Shown here piece by piece: positions 43,582-51,922 of a stretch of 64,000 bases of DNA. The notes under the pieces were generated by a model. It was not told where the DNA came from and did no database searches. It saw nothing but the letters and a program-made list of their open reading frames with translations. Where the stretch lies: assembly GCA_039513195.1 (NCBI GenBank), contig JBCCRM010000024.1:5656-69655 (forward strand). The letters are read 5' to 3'. How positions within the stretch are numbered: the first letter of the stretch is position 1; each line of letters opens with the position of its first letter. Position numbers and translations under genes: made by a program. The stretch comes from Thermohalobaculum sp039513195. Its GTDB lineage: Bacteria; Pseudomonadota; Alphaproteobacteria; Rhodobacterales; Rhodobacteraceae.

Positions 43582-44582
43582 CGCGCCCGCCCCGCGTCCA
43601 GGCGGTAGCAGCCGAACGGCGTCTGCCGATACTCCGATGTCAGTCCGGTCAGCCCGGCGGCGGCCATGGCCGCGGCCATCTCGCCATCGGCGAAGGAGAC
43701 GTCTTGACCCAGCAGGGCGGGCATCAGCCGCCCCACCACATGTTCCTGCGGCGCGGTCCGTCCGCCCTGTAGATCCTCGTGGAAGCTCAAGAACACGCCG
43801 CCCGGCGCCAACCGTTTCGCGAGGTTCGAAAGAACCGCCGCGAGGCTGGAGCCGTGGAAATAGAGCGACATCGATGCCCAGATCACGTCGAAGGGACCCT
43901 CCGGCAAGGTGGCGGGGTCGGTGTAATCGCCGGGTGCCAGCTGCGGTGCCTTGGCGCCTGTGCCTTGTGCCTCAATCTGTCGGATGGTTCGGGGTAGGTC
44001 AAACACGGTCACGCACGCCTCCGGCTTAGCGACCGCAATCTGCTCGGCCAACACGGCCGAGCCGGCGCCGACATCCAAGAAGCGCGTCGCACCGGGCCAT
44101 TCGGCGAGAGCCATGAGGCATGGCAGCTTATGATCCACAGCAATCGCTGCATGGAAGGCCTGCAGCGCGGTCTGCGCCCGGTGCCAATGCCTTTCATCCA
44201 GGGGATGGTCGAGCCGATCAACGGCCGCGGCGAAAACGGCGTCGAGCCGGTCGAGGGCACGATGCCGCGTCTCTGCCAGGCTGGCAAAGGTCGCGGCGAG
44301 GCACCGGTCCGAGCCAGCCAAGAGATACGCCGCGGCAACTGGCGTGACCTGAAAGGCCCCGTCCGACTGCTGAAGGAGGCCCAAGGCGGTGAGCGCTCGC
44401 AGGGCGATCCCGATTCGCGGCGGATCCAGCCCCTTGGCCTCCGCCACAGTCTCGGGCCTCGTGGCGGACGCGCAGGCATCGAAGATCCCGACCCGAAACG
44501 CCCAATCCACGAGGTGGAAGCGGATAGGACCCTCGATCAGATCGAACAGCGTGCCGACCGGATGGCTCTGTGGGTCGCTCAC
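43578..44582 (-). CDS. SAM-dependent methyltransferase, O-methyltransferase-like
   Basis: This encodes 334 residues from a GTG that overlaps the TonB receptor stop by 4 bases. The N-terminal ~100 residues form a winged-helix dimerisation domain (FHLVDWAFRVGIFDACAS, ALRALTALGLLQQSDGAF), as in COMT-type small-molecule O-methyltransferases. The SAM site follows: TRFLDVGAGSAVLAEQIA (motif I), VTVFDLP, and later FDVIWASMSLYFHG and LAPGGVFLSFHEDL. Its position, coupled between an outer-membrane receptor and an ABC importer, is unusual. It may methylate the imported ligand, for instance to trap it or release a bound metal, but this is inference. Confidence 0.88.
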   Translation of the reverse strand: MSDPQSHPVGTLFDLIEGPIRFHLVDWAFRVGIFDACASATRPETVAEAKGLDPPRIGIALRALTALGLLQQSDGAFQVTPVAAAYLLAGSDRCLAATFASLAETRHRALDRLDAVFAAAVDRLDHPLDERHWHRAQTALQAFHAAIAVDHKLPCLMALAEWPGATRFLDVGAGSAVLAEQIAVAKPEACVTVFDLPRTIRQIEAQGTGAKAPQLAPGDYTDPATLPEGPFDVIWASMSLYFHGSSLAAVLSNLAKRLAPGGVFLSFHEDLQGGRTAPQEHVVGRLMPALLGQDVSFADGEMAAAMAAAGLTGLTSEYRQTPFGCYRLDAGRAR

Positions 44583-46627
44583 CAGGTGATGTCCAGCTGC
44601 GCTCCGACTTGGCGGCCCGGGCCGTCCTCCACCAGGGTGCCGAGGGCGGTGTTCAGCGCCGTGGTGAAGAAGTCCTGATCGAAGAGATTCGTGGCAAAGA
44701 TCGAGAGAGTGATGTTCTCGTAGCTGTAGCCGATCTCGAAATCGACGGTCGCAAAGCCCGACTGCTCCAACGTATTGGCGGCATCGAAGAAGTAGCCCGT
44801 GCTGCCATTGACCCGCGCCTTACCGAAGAAGCCGCTGTCGTCCTTATAGCTGATGCCTGCGCCATAGGTGACGCTCGGCGCAAAGGTCAGATCGTTTCCG
44901 GAGAAGTCGGCCGGTGCCAGCCCGCCACCGGCAAACACCGTGGTCTCGAAGGAAGTCGCCTCGGCGTTCAGATACCCGACCGAGGCGTCGACGCTCAGTG
45001 TATCGGTCAGGGCGACCTCCAACGTGCCCTCGGCACCGAAGGTGCGTACGCGCGCCGCATTGGTGATGTTCTGGGCGCCGCCGGGAATCACTTCGACGAT
45101 CTGTTTGTCCCTCACATCGGTGTAGAACCCAGCCAGGTCGACGGCCACGGCGCCATGCTCGATGCGGGTTCCGACCTCGACCGTCGTGCTGAATTCTGAG
45201 TCGAAGGTGAAGCTCTCGGCGCTGTTTGCGAAGTTGTAGTTGAACCCACCCGCCAGGTAACCGCGGCTGGCATTGGCATAGAGCAACACCTCCTCGGTCA
45301 CGTCATAGGCGACGGTCACCTTGGGCAAGAAGGTCAGCGTGTCCTCGGTCGCGCTGTAGCTGAGCGCCGCAAAGGGCGAGGTGAAATCCTGCGCGCCTTC
45401 CTGGCGCAGATAGTCGAGCCGCCCGCCGGCACCAAGGCGGAGGCGATCCGTCAACGCGTATTCGGCAAACCCGAAAAGCGCGAGCCCGGTCTGGTCGATA
45501 TCCGTCGTCCGGTTGGTGGCGAAACTGCCGAGATTGAAGACGGTGTCGGTCACCTCGTGAAACACCGACGCTCCGGCCGACCAGCTTAGCGGCCCCCCGC
45601 TGTCGGGGGGGCTAGAGAGCCGGAATTCCTGAGAGATGAGCCAGTCATCGAGATCCAGCACCGTGACACCCGTGGGCGCCGGGCTAGTGTCGAAATCCAG
45701 GTCGAATTCGCGGTCGAAGGTCGTGAAACCCGTGGTTGAGCGAAAATCCAACCCGCCGATCCTGTCGTCGACTCGGAACGAGGTGACGCTGCTGCGGCGG
45801 CTCTCGGTCGAACGGTCGTTGTAGTTGCTCTCGAAGCGGGGGGTGGCAAACGCGCCATCGGTGAAGCGGAACTGTTCCTTGCCGCTTTCCTCGGCCTCCA
45901 GGACGGAGGTCAATTCGAACCGCATCCCGCCGTCGCTCTCTAGCGACAGGCCGAGTAAGCCAGTCAGCCGCTCTGATTGCCCGCCGTCATTGTCGCCGGT
46001 GACGGTGTTGGTGATCTCGCCGCCGGTGCGGTCAGCATCGATGCCGAGGATTGCGCCGACCCGCCCGAACTCTGCCCCGACCAGAAGCGTCCCGAACACG
46101 CTCTCATGCTCGGCGCCGCCCAGTGAGAAGGTCCCGCCCAGCAGATCGCCTGGGCCGAGGAATTCGAGGTCGATCAGCCCGGCCTCAGAGTTCCGGCCGT
46201 AATGCGCCCCCTGAGGTCCGACCAGCACCGCGGCCCGGTCGAGCGCGAAGATGTTCGGCGCCTGGATCGTGCCGAGCGGCAGAGCAACGCCGTTCACGAC
46301 CACGGCGGTCGGATCCGCCAAAGCGGTCGGGAAGGAAGTGATGCCGCGGATCACAAGGCGCTCATCGGCATTGGTCTTTTGGAAGGTGACATTCGGCGTG
46401 TCTTTGGTCACATCACCCAGATCGAGCCTGGGCCGTGCCAGCAGATCCTCCGGCAGGACCAGATCGAGACGGCCGGGCACGTCGCCAACCGGCTCGGCGA
46501 AAAGGCGGGCCTCGACCAGGATCTCATCCATGACCAAAGGTGCATCGCCCGACTGCGCCAAGGCTTGCGCCGGCATCACCAAAGGCGCCGCAGCAACACC
46601 AACGAGGACTTTGAATTTGCGAGCCAT
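44579..46627 (-). CDS. TonB-dependent outer-membrane receptor
   Basis: This encodes 682 residues from the ATG at 46627 (GGGGGTG upstream); the longer frame adds an implausible leader. A signal peptide (FKVLVGVAAAPLVMPAQALAQ) is followed by a TonB-box-like MDEILVEAR and the plug domain (LVIRGITSFPTALADPTAVVVNGVALP, AVLVGPQGAHYGRNSEAGLIDLEF), then a beta-barrel with LLYANASRGYLAGGFNYNFAN, YTDVRDKQIVEVIPGG, GAEGTLEVAL and NLFDQDFFTTAL, ending in Trp. The end of the barrel (SVGYLNAEATSFE) and overall style resemble FyuA/siderophore-type receptors of proteobacteria. It is coupled to the methyltransferase and ABC genes and preceded by an AraC regulator of the siderophore-sensing type. Confidence 0.92.
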   Translation of the reverse strand: MARKFKVLVGVAAAPLVMPAQALAQSGDAPLVMDEILVEARLFAEPVGDVPGRLDLVLPEDLLARPRLDLGDVTKDTPNVTFQKTNADERLVIRGITSFPTALADPTAVVVNGVALPLGTIQAPNIFALDRAAVLVGPQGAHYGRNSEAGLIDLEFLGPGDLLGGTFSLGGAEHESVFGTLLVGAEFGRVGAILGIDADRTGGEITNTVTGDNDGGQSERLTGLLGLSLESDGGMRFELTSVLEAEESGKEQFRFTDGAFATPRFESNYNDRSTESRRSSVTSFRVDDRIGGLDFRSTTGFTTFDREFDLDFDTSPAPTGVTVLDLDDWLISQEFRLSSPPDSGGPLSWSAGASVFHEVTDTVFNLGSFATNRTTDIDQTGLALFGFAEYALTDRLRLGAGGRLDYLRQEGAQDFTSPFAALSYSATEDTLTFLPKVTVAYDVTEEVLLYANASRGYLAGGFNYNFANSAESFTFDSEFSTTVEVGTRIEHGAVAVDLAGFYTDVRDKQIVEVIPGGAQNITNAARVRTFGAEGTLEVALTDTLSVDASVGYLNAEATSFETTVFAGGGLAPADFSGNDLTFAPSVTYGAGISYKDDSGFFGKARVNGSTGYFFDAANTLEQSGFATVDFEIGYSYENITLSIFATNLFDQDFFTTALNTALGTLVEDGPGRQVGAQLDITW

Positions 46628-46700
46628 AGGCACCCCCGGTTTGCCTGATGGCTCAATCCTTATGGTGCGGGGGTTGGGCGGGCATTCATCTGCCGAAAAG

Positions 46701-46710
46701 ATGCATGCAT
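46701..46710. promoter_or_regulatory. Short palindrome in the receptor promoter region
   Basis: ATGCATGCAT is a perfect 10-base palindrome about 75 bases upstream of the TonB receptor start, in the only non-coding gap (92 bases) between it and the AraC gene. It could be part of an activator site, but a 10-base palindrome can arise by chance. Confidence 0.2.
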
Positions 46711-46719
46711 TTGGTGAAA

Positions 46720-47601
46720 TCAGTGCCGCAGCGCCTTTGCCGTAGTGCCGAGGGCGCGGCGGATCGTGCTGCTGAGATGGCTGGCGCTGGCGAAGCCGCA
46801 TTCATGGGCCACCTGCGCAATGGAAAGCTCGCTGGTGCGCAGCAAGTCCACCGCCTTCGCAATGCGCAACTCGCGGAGATACTCGAACACGGTCTTGCCG
46901 CAGGCGGCCCTCATTCGCTTGTTGAGGCTGGTGTGGCTCATCGCAAAGCGCTGTGAGATATCGGCGAGGGTGACCGGCTCCGACAACCGCTCGGTCAGGT
47001 AGGATCTTAGTCGCTCCTCCAACCCACCGGCACCCTTCCGCTCAATGACCTCCAGGACATTGCCGATCAGCTGCAGACAGCGCGCCTGAATCTTCAGGAC
47101 CTGGCTCTCGCCCGCAGAGGGCCGGAACAGATCTTCGATAAAACAGAGATCCTCGCGCAGGTCGGGCAGCTCGGCTGCAATGACACCCGATTGCAGGCTG
47201 CGCCGGACGATCCGGTCCAGCGGGGCTGTCAGCTCCGCCGGAGTCAGCGTGACCACGAAGAAAGAGGCCGCACAATTGCCGAAAAGATGTCGATGGATGG
47301 TTGCGCGGCCCGGATTGATCAGCCAACAGCGACCCTCCGCAATGGTCAGCCAGCCGCCGCTGCCATCGACCTGCAAGGCCGCCTTGCCCTTGCGGCCGAA
47401 GACCAGCAGCACCGTCTCCTTTCGGCGTTGCAGGGCGCTGACCCGGTCGATCGGTTCTTCGAAATGGCTGAGGGTGATGCTGAGCCCAGGCGCCACGCGC
47501 ACGATGCGCAAATCGGTCAAAGGCGAATAATTGGGGATAGAGAACCTAGTGACTTGACCAGGCTCGGCAGGATGGTGGCTGTCGGGCTCGATCCGGTCCA
47601 T
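46720..47601 (-). CDS. AraC-family transcriptional regulator, PchR-like
   Basis: This encodes 293 residues. The C-terminal ~100 residues have two helix-turn-helix motifs: LSEPVTLADISQRFAMSHTSLNKRMRAACGKTVFEYLRELRIAKA and LSIAQVAHECGFASASHLSSTIRRALGTT. The N-terminal ~190 residues are a ligand-sensing domain with LLVFGRKGKAALQVDG and the stretch GRCWLINPG, as in PchR/siderophore-responsive AraC proteins. It sits upstream of the TonB receptor in the same direction and is likely its activator, responding to the imported ligand. Confidence 0.9.
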   Translation of the reverse strand: MDRIEPDSHHPAEPGQVTRFSIPNYSPLTDLRIVRVAPGLSITLSHFEEPIDRVSALQRRKETVLLVFGRKGKAALQVDGSGGWLTIAEGRCWLINPGRATIHRHLFGNCAASFFVVTLTPAELTAPLDRIVRRSLQSGVIAAELPDLREDLCFIEDLFRPSAGESQVLKIQARCLQLIGNVLEVIERKGAGGLEERLRSYLTERLSEPVTLADISQRFAMSHTSLNKRMRAACGKTVFEYLRELRIAKAVDLLRTSELSIAQVAHECGFASASHLSSTIRRALGTTAKALRH

Positions 47602-47753
47602 TCTCCAAGTATCCGATGGTTTTTATCAGAAATCAACGCTCCAGCGTGGCGGGGGCTTGCCTCTTCGGGAATGACGCACCAGACCGCATCAATTCCCAAT
47701 GCCACCGGCCCGCCTGCGGTTCCTGCAAACGGGCCGATCCAATCAGCGTCGCC

Positions 47754-48617
47754 TCACCGGTGGGTGGTGATGCGCCCAAAGGTGCTCTTCGTACCCCAGA
47801 TCCCACGGCGGAGGCATTCGAGCTGGACGATCTGGCTGTGATCGACAAAGAGGTTCACATCGATCCCGTAGTTCTTGATGTACCACGAGAAAACCTCAGG
47901 GTCGGCCGCTTCGAACATCACGTTCTCCATACCGACCTGCTTCATGATCTTGGCGGCGACATCGGTCCGCCAGGGGTCGGCGTTTTCCGTGATGCCCTCG
48001 CTTTCGATCATGATGATCGAGGCACCGGCACTCAGCGCCTCGTTCGCCGTGTCGATCAGGATCTGGGGGTCGCGCGTCCCCTCGGCCTCTAACTCGGCCT
48101 TGGATGTGTCGCCGCCCGCGCCGAACTGGATGCCGATCTCCGGCTTCGGCTTCAGGCCCGCCTTGTTCACCTTCTCGATCAAGCGCAACAAGTCCGGGAC
48201 GGGAAGCTGGATGAATCCAGTGGAAAGCTCGATCATGTCGAAGTCGAGGCGCTTGCACTCCTCGATATAGGCGTCGATCTGGGTCGGCGCGCGGGACAGC
48301 ACATTCTCGATCCACCCGCCGGTCGAGACATACACGCCATGGTCGTGGCAGACGCGGTTCAGCTTTTTCACGAACTCCGCCGGCATCAGGCTGAAGGAGC
48401 CGCCGGCATATTTGTAGCCGTCGACATGTTCGCCCATGCCCTCCAACAGCTCCCGCGTATAGGTGGGCGGGGTCATGGCGTAGTAGGGGCCGCGGATCTC
48501 GGTGATCGATTTGGTGCGCGGTTTCGGATCGCGCTCGTTCATCGGCACATACGGGAAGGAGCGGTTCTTCCAGACTTCCGACTGATTGCGGTTCGGGTTC
48601 GGATCGATGTCCAGCAT
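47754..48617 (-). CDS. Phosphosulfolactate synthase (ComA)-like TIM-barrel protein
   Basis: This encodes 287 residues preceded by GAAAGGACACCCAG. It aligns by eye with the ComA/HSA32 family: YVSTGGWIENVLSRA (ComA: YPGGTLFEYAYSK), YIEECKRLDFDMIELSTGF (ECEKLGFEAVEISDG), LKPKPEIGIQFG (LTEVGKK), ANEALSAGASIIMIESEGI and NVMFEAADPEVFSWYIKNYG, ending in LECLRRGIWGTKSTFGR. ComA joins sulfite and phosphoenolpyruvate. However the KFGWGTS loop is replaced by YKYAGGSFSL and the Lys of VGKK by Gln/Phe, so the reaction may differ. It is 16 bases behind an MmgE/PrpD gene, an association I cannot explain from a known pathway. Confidence 0.7.
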   Translation of the reverse strand: MLDIDPNPNRNQSEVWKNRSFPYVPMNERDPKPRTKSITEIRGPYYAMTPPTYTRELLEGMGEHVDGYKYAGGSFSLMPAEFVKKLNRVCHDHGVYVSTGGWIENVLSRAPTQIDAYIEECKRLDFDMIELSTGFIQLPVPDLLRLIEKVNKAGLKPKPEIGIQFGAGGDTSKAELEAEGTRDPQILIDTANEALSAGASIIMIESEGITENADPWRTDVAAKIMKQVGMENVMFEAADPEVFSWYIKNYGIDVNLFVDHSQIVQLECLRRGIWGTKSTFGRITTHR

Positions 48618-48633
48618 CTGGGTGTCCTTTCTG

Positions 48634-50028
48634 TCAGGCCTGGAGGTTGCCGAGGATCGCGGCGAAGTCCCGCGCGCTCATCTGTTCGAGGTTCTTGACC
48701 GCGTCGACGATGGCCCGCCGCGTCCGCTCGGAGGTGAAGGGGGTCGCGAGGTCGGTAAACTTGGCCTCCACCGTGTCCCAGCTCATCGGGCGGGTGTTGA
48801 AGCCCTCATAGTCCGTCTTGGTGATCTTGTAGGCCGTGCCGTCCTTCAGAGTGATGGTGACGTCGGTGCAGACTTCCTGGGGAAAGCGGTCGGTGTATTC
48901 CTGCTTCGGCCGGACCGTGAAGCGCTGCAGCAGCGATTGGATGTCGTCGCGCGTGACCCGATCGCCCTCGTACTGCGCCGGCAAGACGTTGCCGTCGATG
49001 AGCGCGACACCGACCATGTACTGCAGGCTGTGATCGGCTTCTTCTTTGGTGCGAATAATCGTCTTGTCGCCTTCCTCGCCGCCGCCGATGATATGAAAAG
49101 CCACGTCGAAGATATCGATCTGGATGTGCTCGATCTGGTCCCAGGTGAAGCCCTGCTGCGCCTGCATCTCCAAGGCCCCCTCGATCGAGGACTGGGAGTG
49201 GATCTCGGCATTGTACTTCTTGATTATCGACTTCTTGACGTTTTCAAGATCCTCGACGGCCCAATCGATGCTGAATTCTCCGGCGATTGCGTCCTTGAAG
49301 CCCTTGTTGCCCTCGAACACTTCCTCCGGGCCGGTGATGCCACGATGGGCGAGGAAGGCCGCATGGGTGCCGACAAAGGCTGTATTGGGATAGGCGAGAC
49401 CCTTCCAGTGGGACAGTGCGCCGGTCCGCGTGCAGCGCAGCGCATTGTTGCAGGTGCCCGAGATGGCGATGGCGTTGGCGGTCTTCTCCTCGTCTAGGCC
49501 GAGGGCACGGGCAACCCCGGCGGCGGAGGCATAGGCGCCCTGAACCGTGTGGTCGAAACCTTTGTGGCGCACCGGCGCCTCATCGCACAGCCGGCCCTGA
49601 ACCTGATAGGCCGCCGCCATGGCGGTCAACAACGTGTCGCCGGAGGCGTCGGCATATTCGGCCGCCGCAAGCACCGCGCCGAAATTGTCGGACTGGTGAC
49701 AGGTCTCGCCCTTCGCGAGATAGCTGTCCATGAAATCGAGATAGCGGCTCAGCGCGCCGTTGTAGAAGGCCGCCCGGTCCGGCGCGCTCTTGCCCCCGCC
49801 GATCAGGGTACAATGCGGTGCACCGCCGAAATCTTCCTGATGGGTGCGGATCATTTTGATTGGCTCGCCCTCCAGCGCGCCTATAGCGACGCCGATGGTA
49901 TCTAGGATGCGCTTCTTGAGCTCCTCCCGGGCCTCGCCGGTCATCGTCTTGTGGTCGGTCCGGGCGACGAACCTGCCTAGTTGCCGGACGATCGTGTCCG
50001 GCAGCGTCTCGGTTGAATGATGGGTCAT
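48634..50028 (-). CDS. MmgE/PrpD family protein
   Basis: This encodes 464 residues from the ATG at 50028, which follows GGGAGG at good spacing; a GTG at 50040 is the alternative. Family segments are LGRFVARTDH, LKKRILDTIGVAIGALEGEP, AFYNGALSRYLDFMDSYLAKGETCHQSDNFGAVLAAAEYA, and TGALSHWKGLAYPNTAFVGTHAAFLAHRGITGPEEVFEG. Members include 2-methylcitrate dehydratase (PrpD), cis-aconitate decarboxylase and many enzymes of unknown substrate. No prpB or prpC is nearby, so methylcitrate cycling is not supported. The tight link to the ComA-like gene suggests a common substrate chain, perhaps of a sulfonated or phosphorylated tricarboxylate or hydroxyacid. Confidence 0.88.
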   Translation of the reverse strand: MTHHSTETLPDTIVRQLGRFVARTDHKTMTGEAREELKKRILDTIGVAIGALEGEPIKMIRTHQEDFGGAPHCTLIGGGKSAPDRAAFYNGALSRYLDFMDSYLAKGETCHQSDNFGAVLAAAEYADASGDTLLTAMAAAYQVQGRLCDEAPVRHKGFDHTVQGAYASAAGVARALGLDEEKTANAIAISGTCNNALRCTRTGALSHWKGLAYPNTAFVGTHAAFLAHRGITGPEEVFEGNKGFKDAIAGEFSIDWAVEDLENVKKSIIKKYNAEIHSQSSIEGALEMQAQQGFTWDQIEHIQIDIFDVAFHIIGGGEEGDKTIIRTKEEADHSLQYMVGVALIDGNVLPAQYEGDRVTRDDIQSLLQRFTVRPKQEYTDRFPQEVCTDVTITLKDGTAYKITKTDYEGFNTRPMSWDTVEAKFTDLATPFTSERTRRAIVDAVKNLEQMSARDFAAILGNLQA

Positions 50029-50309
50029 ATAACCTCCCACATGCGCAGGCCTGATCGATCAGGCGCGCTTGGCCAGTTCCGGTGGGTGAACGAGGGTGGG
50101 TTGGTAGCCTGCCTTCGCGGCAACGGTGCCTATCGACACCTGCTGGCGAGAGAAAAGACATGGCCGAGCCGGGCGGTCAAGGCTCGGGATGCTGCCTCGC
50201 GACAGTTTGAAGCTTGCGCCCGGACGCCTTCGTGCCGATCTTAACGGCGTCCTCGATGCGGCAGGCCGCGACAAGCCACCCGACGCAAAACAGCAGAAGG
50301 TGGTGTGCG

Positions 50310-50753
50310 ATGACGAAGGATCCTTGCCCGATACCGCTCGGGTTCTCTGACCTTACCCAGGACGAACAGCTTTTGGTGGCCGTTTATCGCGATTGGCGGG
50401 GGCTCGGCCCGACCGTGTCGATTGCCGAGCACGCGATTGCGCGTACGCTTCGCCGCGACAAACTCTATCAAGCACTAGAGCCGCTCTTCGACGTGTTCCG
50501 CCAGGTGGCCGCGCCCGAGCAGCGAGCGGCACCCCAGGATAGTGACGTCCTCACCGAGACCGAGGAGCTGCTGCTCGACATGCTCTCCGACGCCGGCGCG
50601 GAACATGATTTCGGCACGGTCACTGCGCGGTGTCAGGCGGCGCTTGCAGCCTCCGGCGTCTGTCCGAGGATGAGCGAGAGCATCCCACGTTCCGGCATCG
50701 ACAGGGCGCTGACGAGAGCCAGCGGCGGCTACCTGTCGGCGACGCGCCTCTGA
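50310..50753 (+). CDS. Conserved hypothetical protein
   Basis: This encodes 147 residues from the ATG at 50310 (AGAAGGTGGTG upstream); longer in-frame extensions exist. I recall this type, with FSDLTQDEQLLVAVYRDWRGLGPT, AEHAIARTLRRDKLYQALEPLFDVF, from other alphaproteobacteria, but no function is known. The N-terminal half is helical and the middle (DVLTETEELLLDMLSDAG) is acidic, which could be a small regulatory or partner-binding protein. It is monocistronic, between the divergent PrpD gene and an AraC gene. Confidence 0.6.
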   Translation: MTKDPCPIPLGFSDLTQDEQLLVAVYRDWRGLGPTVSIAEHAIARTLRRDKLYQALEPLFDVFRQVAAPEQRAAPQDSDVLTETEELLLDMLSDAGAEHDFGTVTARCQAALAASGVCPRMSESIPRSGIDRALTRASGGYLSATRL

Positions 50754-50966
50754 GGCTGGGACGAAGCAGGGAACGCAGGCTGTGGCGCGCTTTACAGCGT
50801 AGACGGAGCCTGACATCCTTTGCGGGCAGCGCGCGGCCTCTCTATTGGCGCTCAGCAAGTTCAGAGCTGGTAGGCAGCCGAACGCCACCGCACCTTCTCA
50901 GAGACCACATGTGCAAAGCCCTCCGCGACGGCTGCTCGGGCTCCGCACAAACCTGGGAGAGACGGG

Positions 50967-51806
50967 TTGGACAGAGTGTCGAGTGCCGGGATCGATGTCG
51001 TCCTTGGGGCCTATGACCTACAAAGGTCGGCAAGCTGGACGACGGTCATGGCCGGGGGACTTTGGTTCGGAACAGTCCTTTCGGGGCGTATCGCAGTGGA
51101 TAGCGCGCCCCTCGGCGCGATGGAATGGCGCGGCGGGAGTGCCACGAGCTTCTGGACCGGCTCGTACCAGGAATCGCACCACACCGCCCTCCAAGACGGC
51201 GAGATCGGCGCCGTGTTCGTGCGCGTCGATACCGAGGATGTCGAGACGCTGCTGGGCTCCCAAATCCTTCGGCTTTGCAGCACAAAGCATGCTCTGGCGA
51301 TTTCCGAAGGCAGCAGCGCGCGGCTGATGCGCATGCTGGGCTGGCAGATGCTCGCCTGCACGCTGAAGGGTGCACCGCGACGCTGCTACATAGTCGGCAA
51401 GGCGCTCGAACTCGTGGCCCACGCCCTGACGGCAACCGAAGAGCGGTCCGGCACACCGACCGCCCCCACATCAGGGGGCTGGAATATGCGCGATGTCGAG
51501 CGGATATACGAGGCGCGGGCGATCATCGCGGCCAATCTGGAAAACCCGCCGACGGTACCCGAACTTGCACGGGCCGTCGGGTTGAACCCCCGTAAGCTTG
51601 GCTGCGGGTTTGTCGATCACTTTGGCGAGCCCGTTTACGCCTATGTGAAATCACGTCGGTTCGAGGCTGCGCGGGCGTTGCTGGAGGCCGGCGAGACATC
51701 CGTTTCCCACGTGGCTCATACGCTCGGATACCGCCCGAGCCACTTTGCGACCGAGTTTCGCAAGCGCTATGGCATGCCGCCATCGGCGCTGACGGGCAGA
51801 CACTAG
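50967..51806 (+). CDS. AraC-family transcriptional regulator
   Basis: This encodes 279 residues from a TTG at 50967, which follows GGGAGAGACGGG; no ATG fits better. The C-terminal ~95 residues have the AraC double helix-turn-helix: IIAANLENPPTVPELARAVGLNPRKLGCGFVDHFGEPVYAYVKSRRFEAA and TSVSHVAHTLGYRPSHFATEFRKRYGMPPSAL. This matches the pattern of regulators of siderophore receptors (NPRKL, YxxxRR). The N-terminal half (VMAGGLWFGTVLSGRIAVDSAP) senses a ligand. It lies 116 bases upstream of the TonB receptor in the same direction and is its probable activator. Confidence 0.88.
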   Translation: MDRVSSAGIDVVLGAYDLQRSASWTTVMAGGLWFGTVLSGRIAVDSAPLGAMEWRGGSATSFWTGSYQESHHTALQDGEIGAVFVRVDTEDVETLLGSQILRLCSTKHALAISEGSSARLMRMLGWQMLACTLKGAPRRCYIVGKALELVAHALTATEERSGTPTAPTSGGWNMRDVERIYEARAIIAANLENPPTVPELARAVGLNPRKLGCGFVDHFGEPVYAYVKSRRFEAARALLEAGETSVSHVAHTLGYRPSHFATEFRKRYGMPPSALTGRH

Positions 51807-51922
51807 ACCCACAACCAGATCCCGAATGAAAGAGTCCGGAACGCGAAAACCGGTTCGGTTGTCGTGCTTTGGCCCCCAACGCACCCTCGGATGAGTTACG
51901 GGGACGAGAGGGGAATGTGTTC

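Noticed and set aside
48634..50028. Calling this gene prpD of a methylcitrate cycle
   Set aside because: No prpB, prpC or acnD is nearby and the partner is a ComA-like protein.
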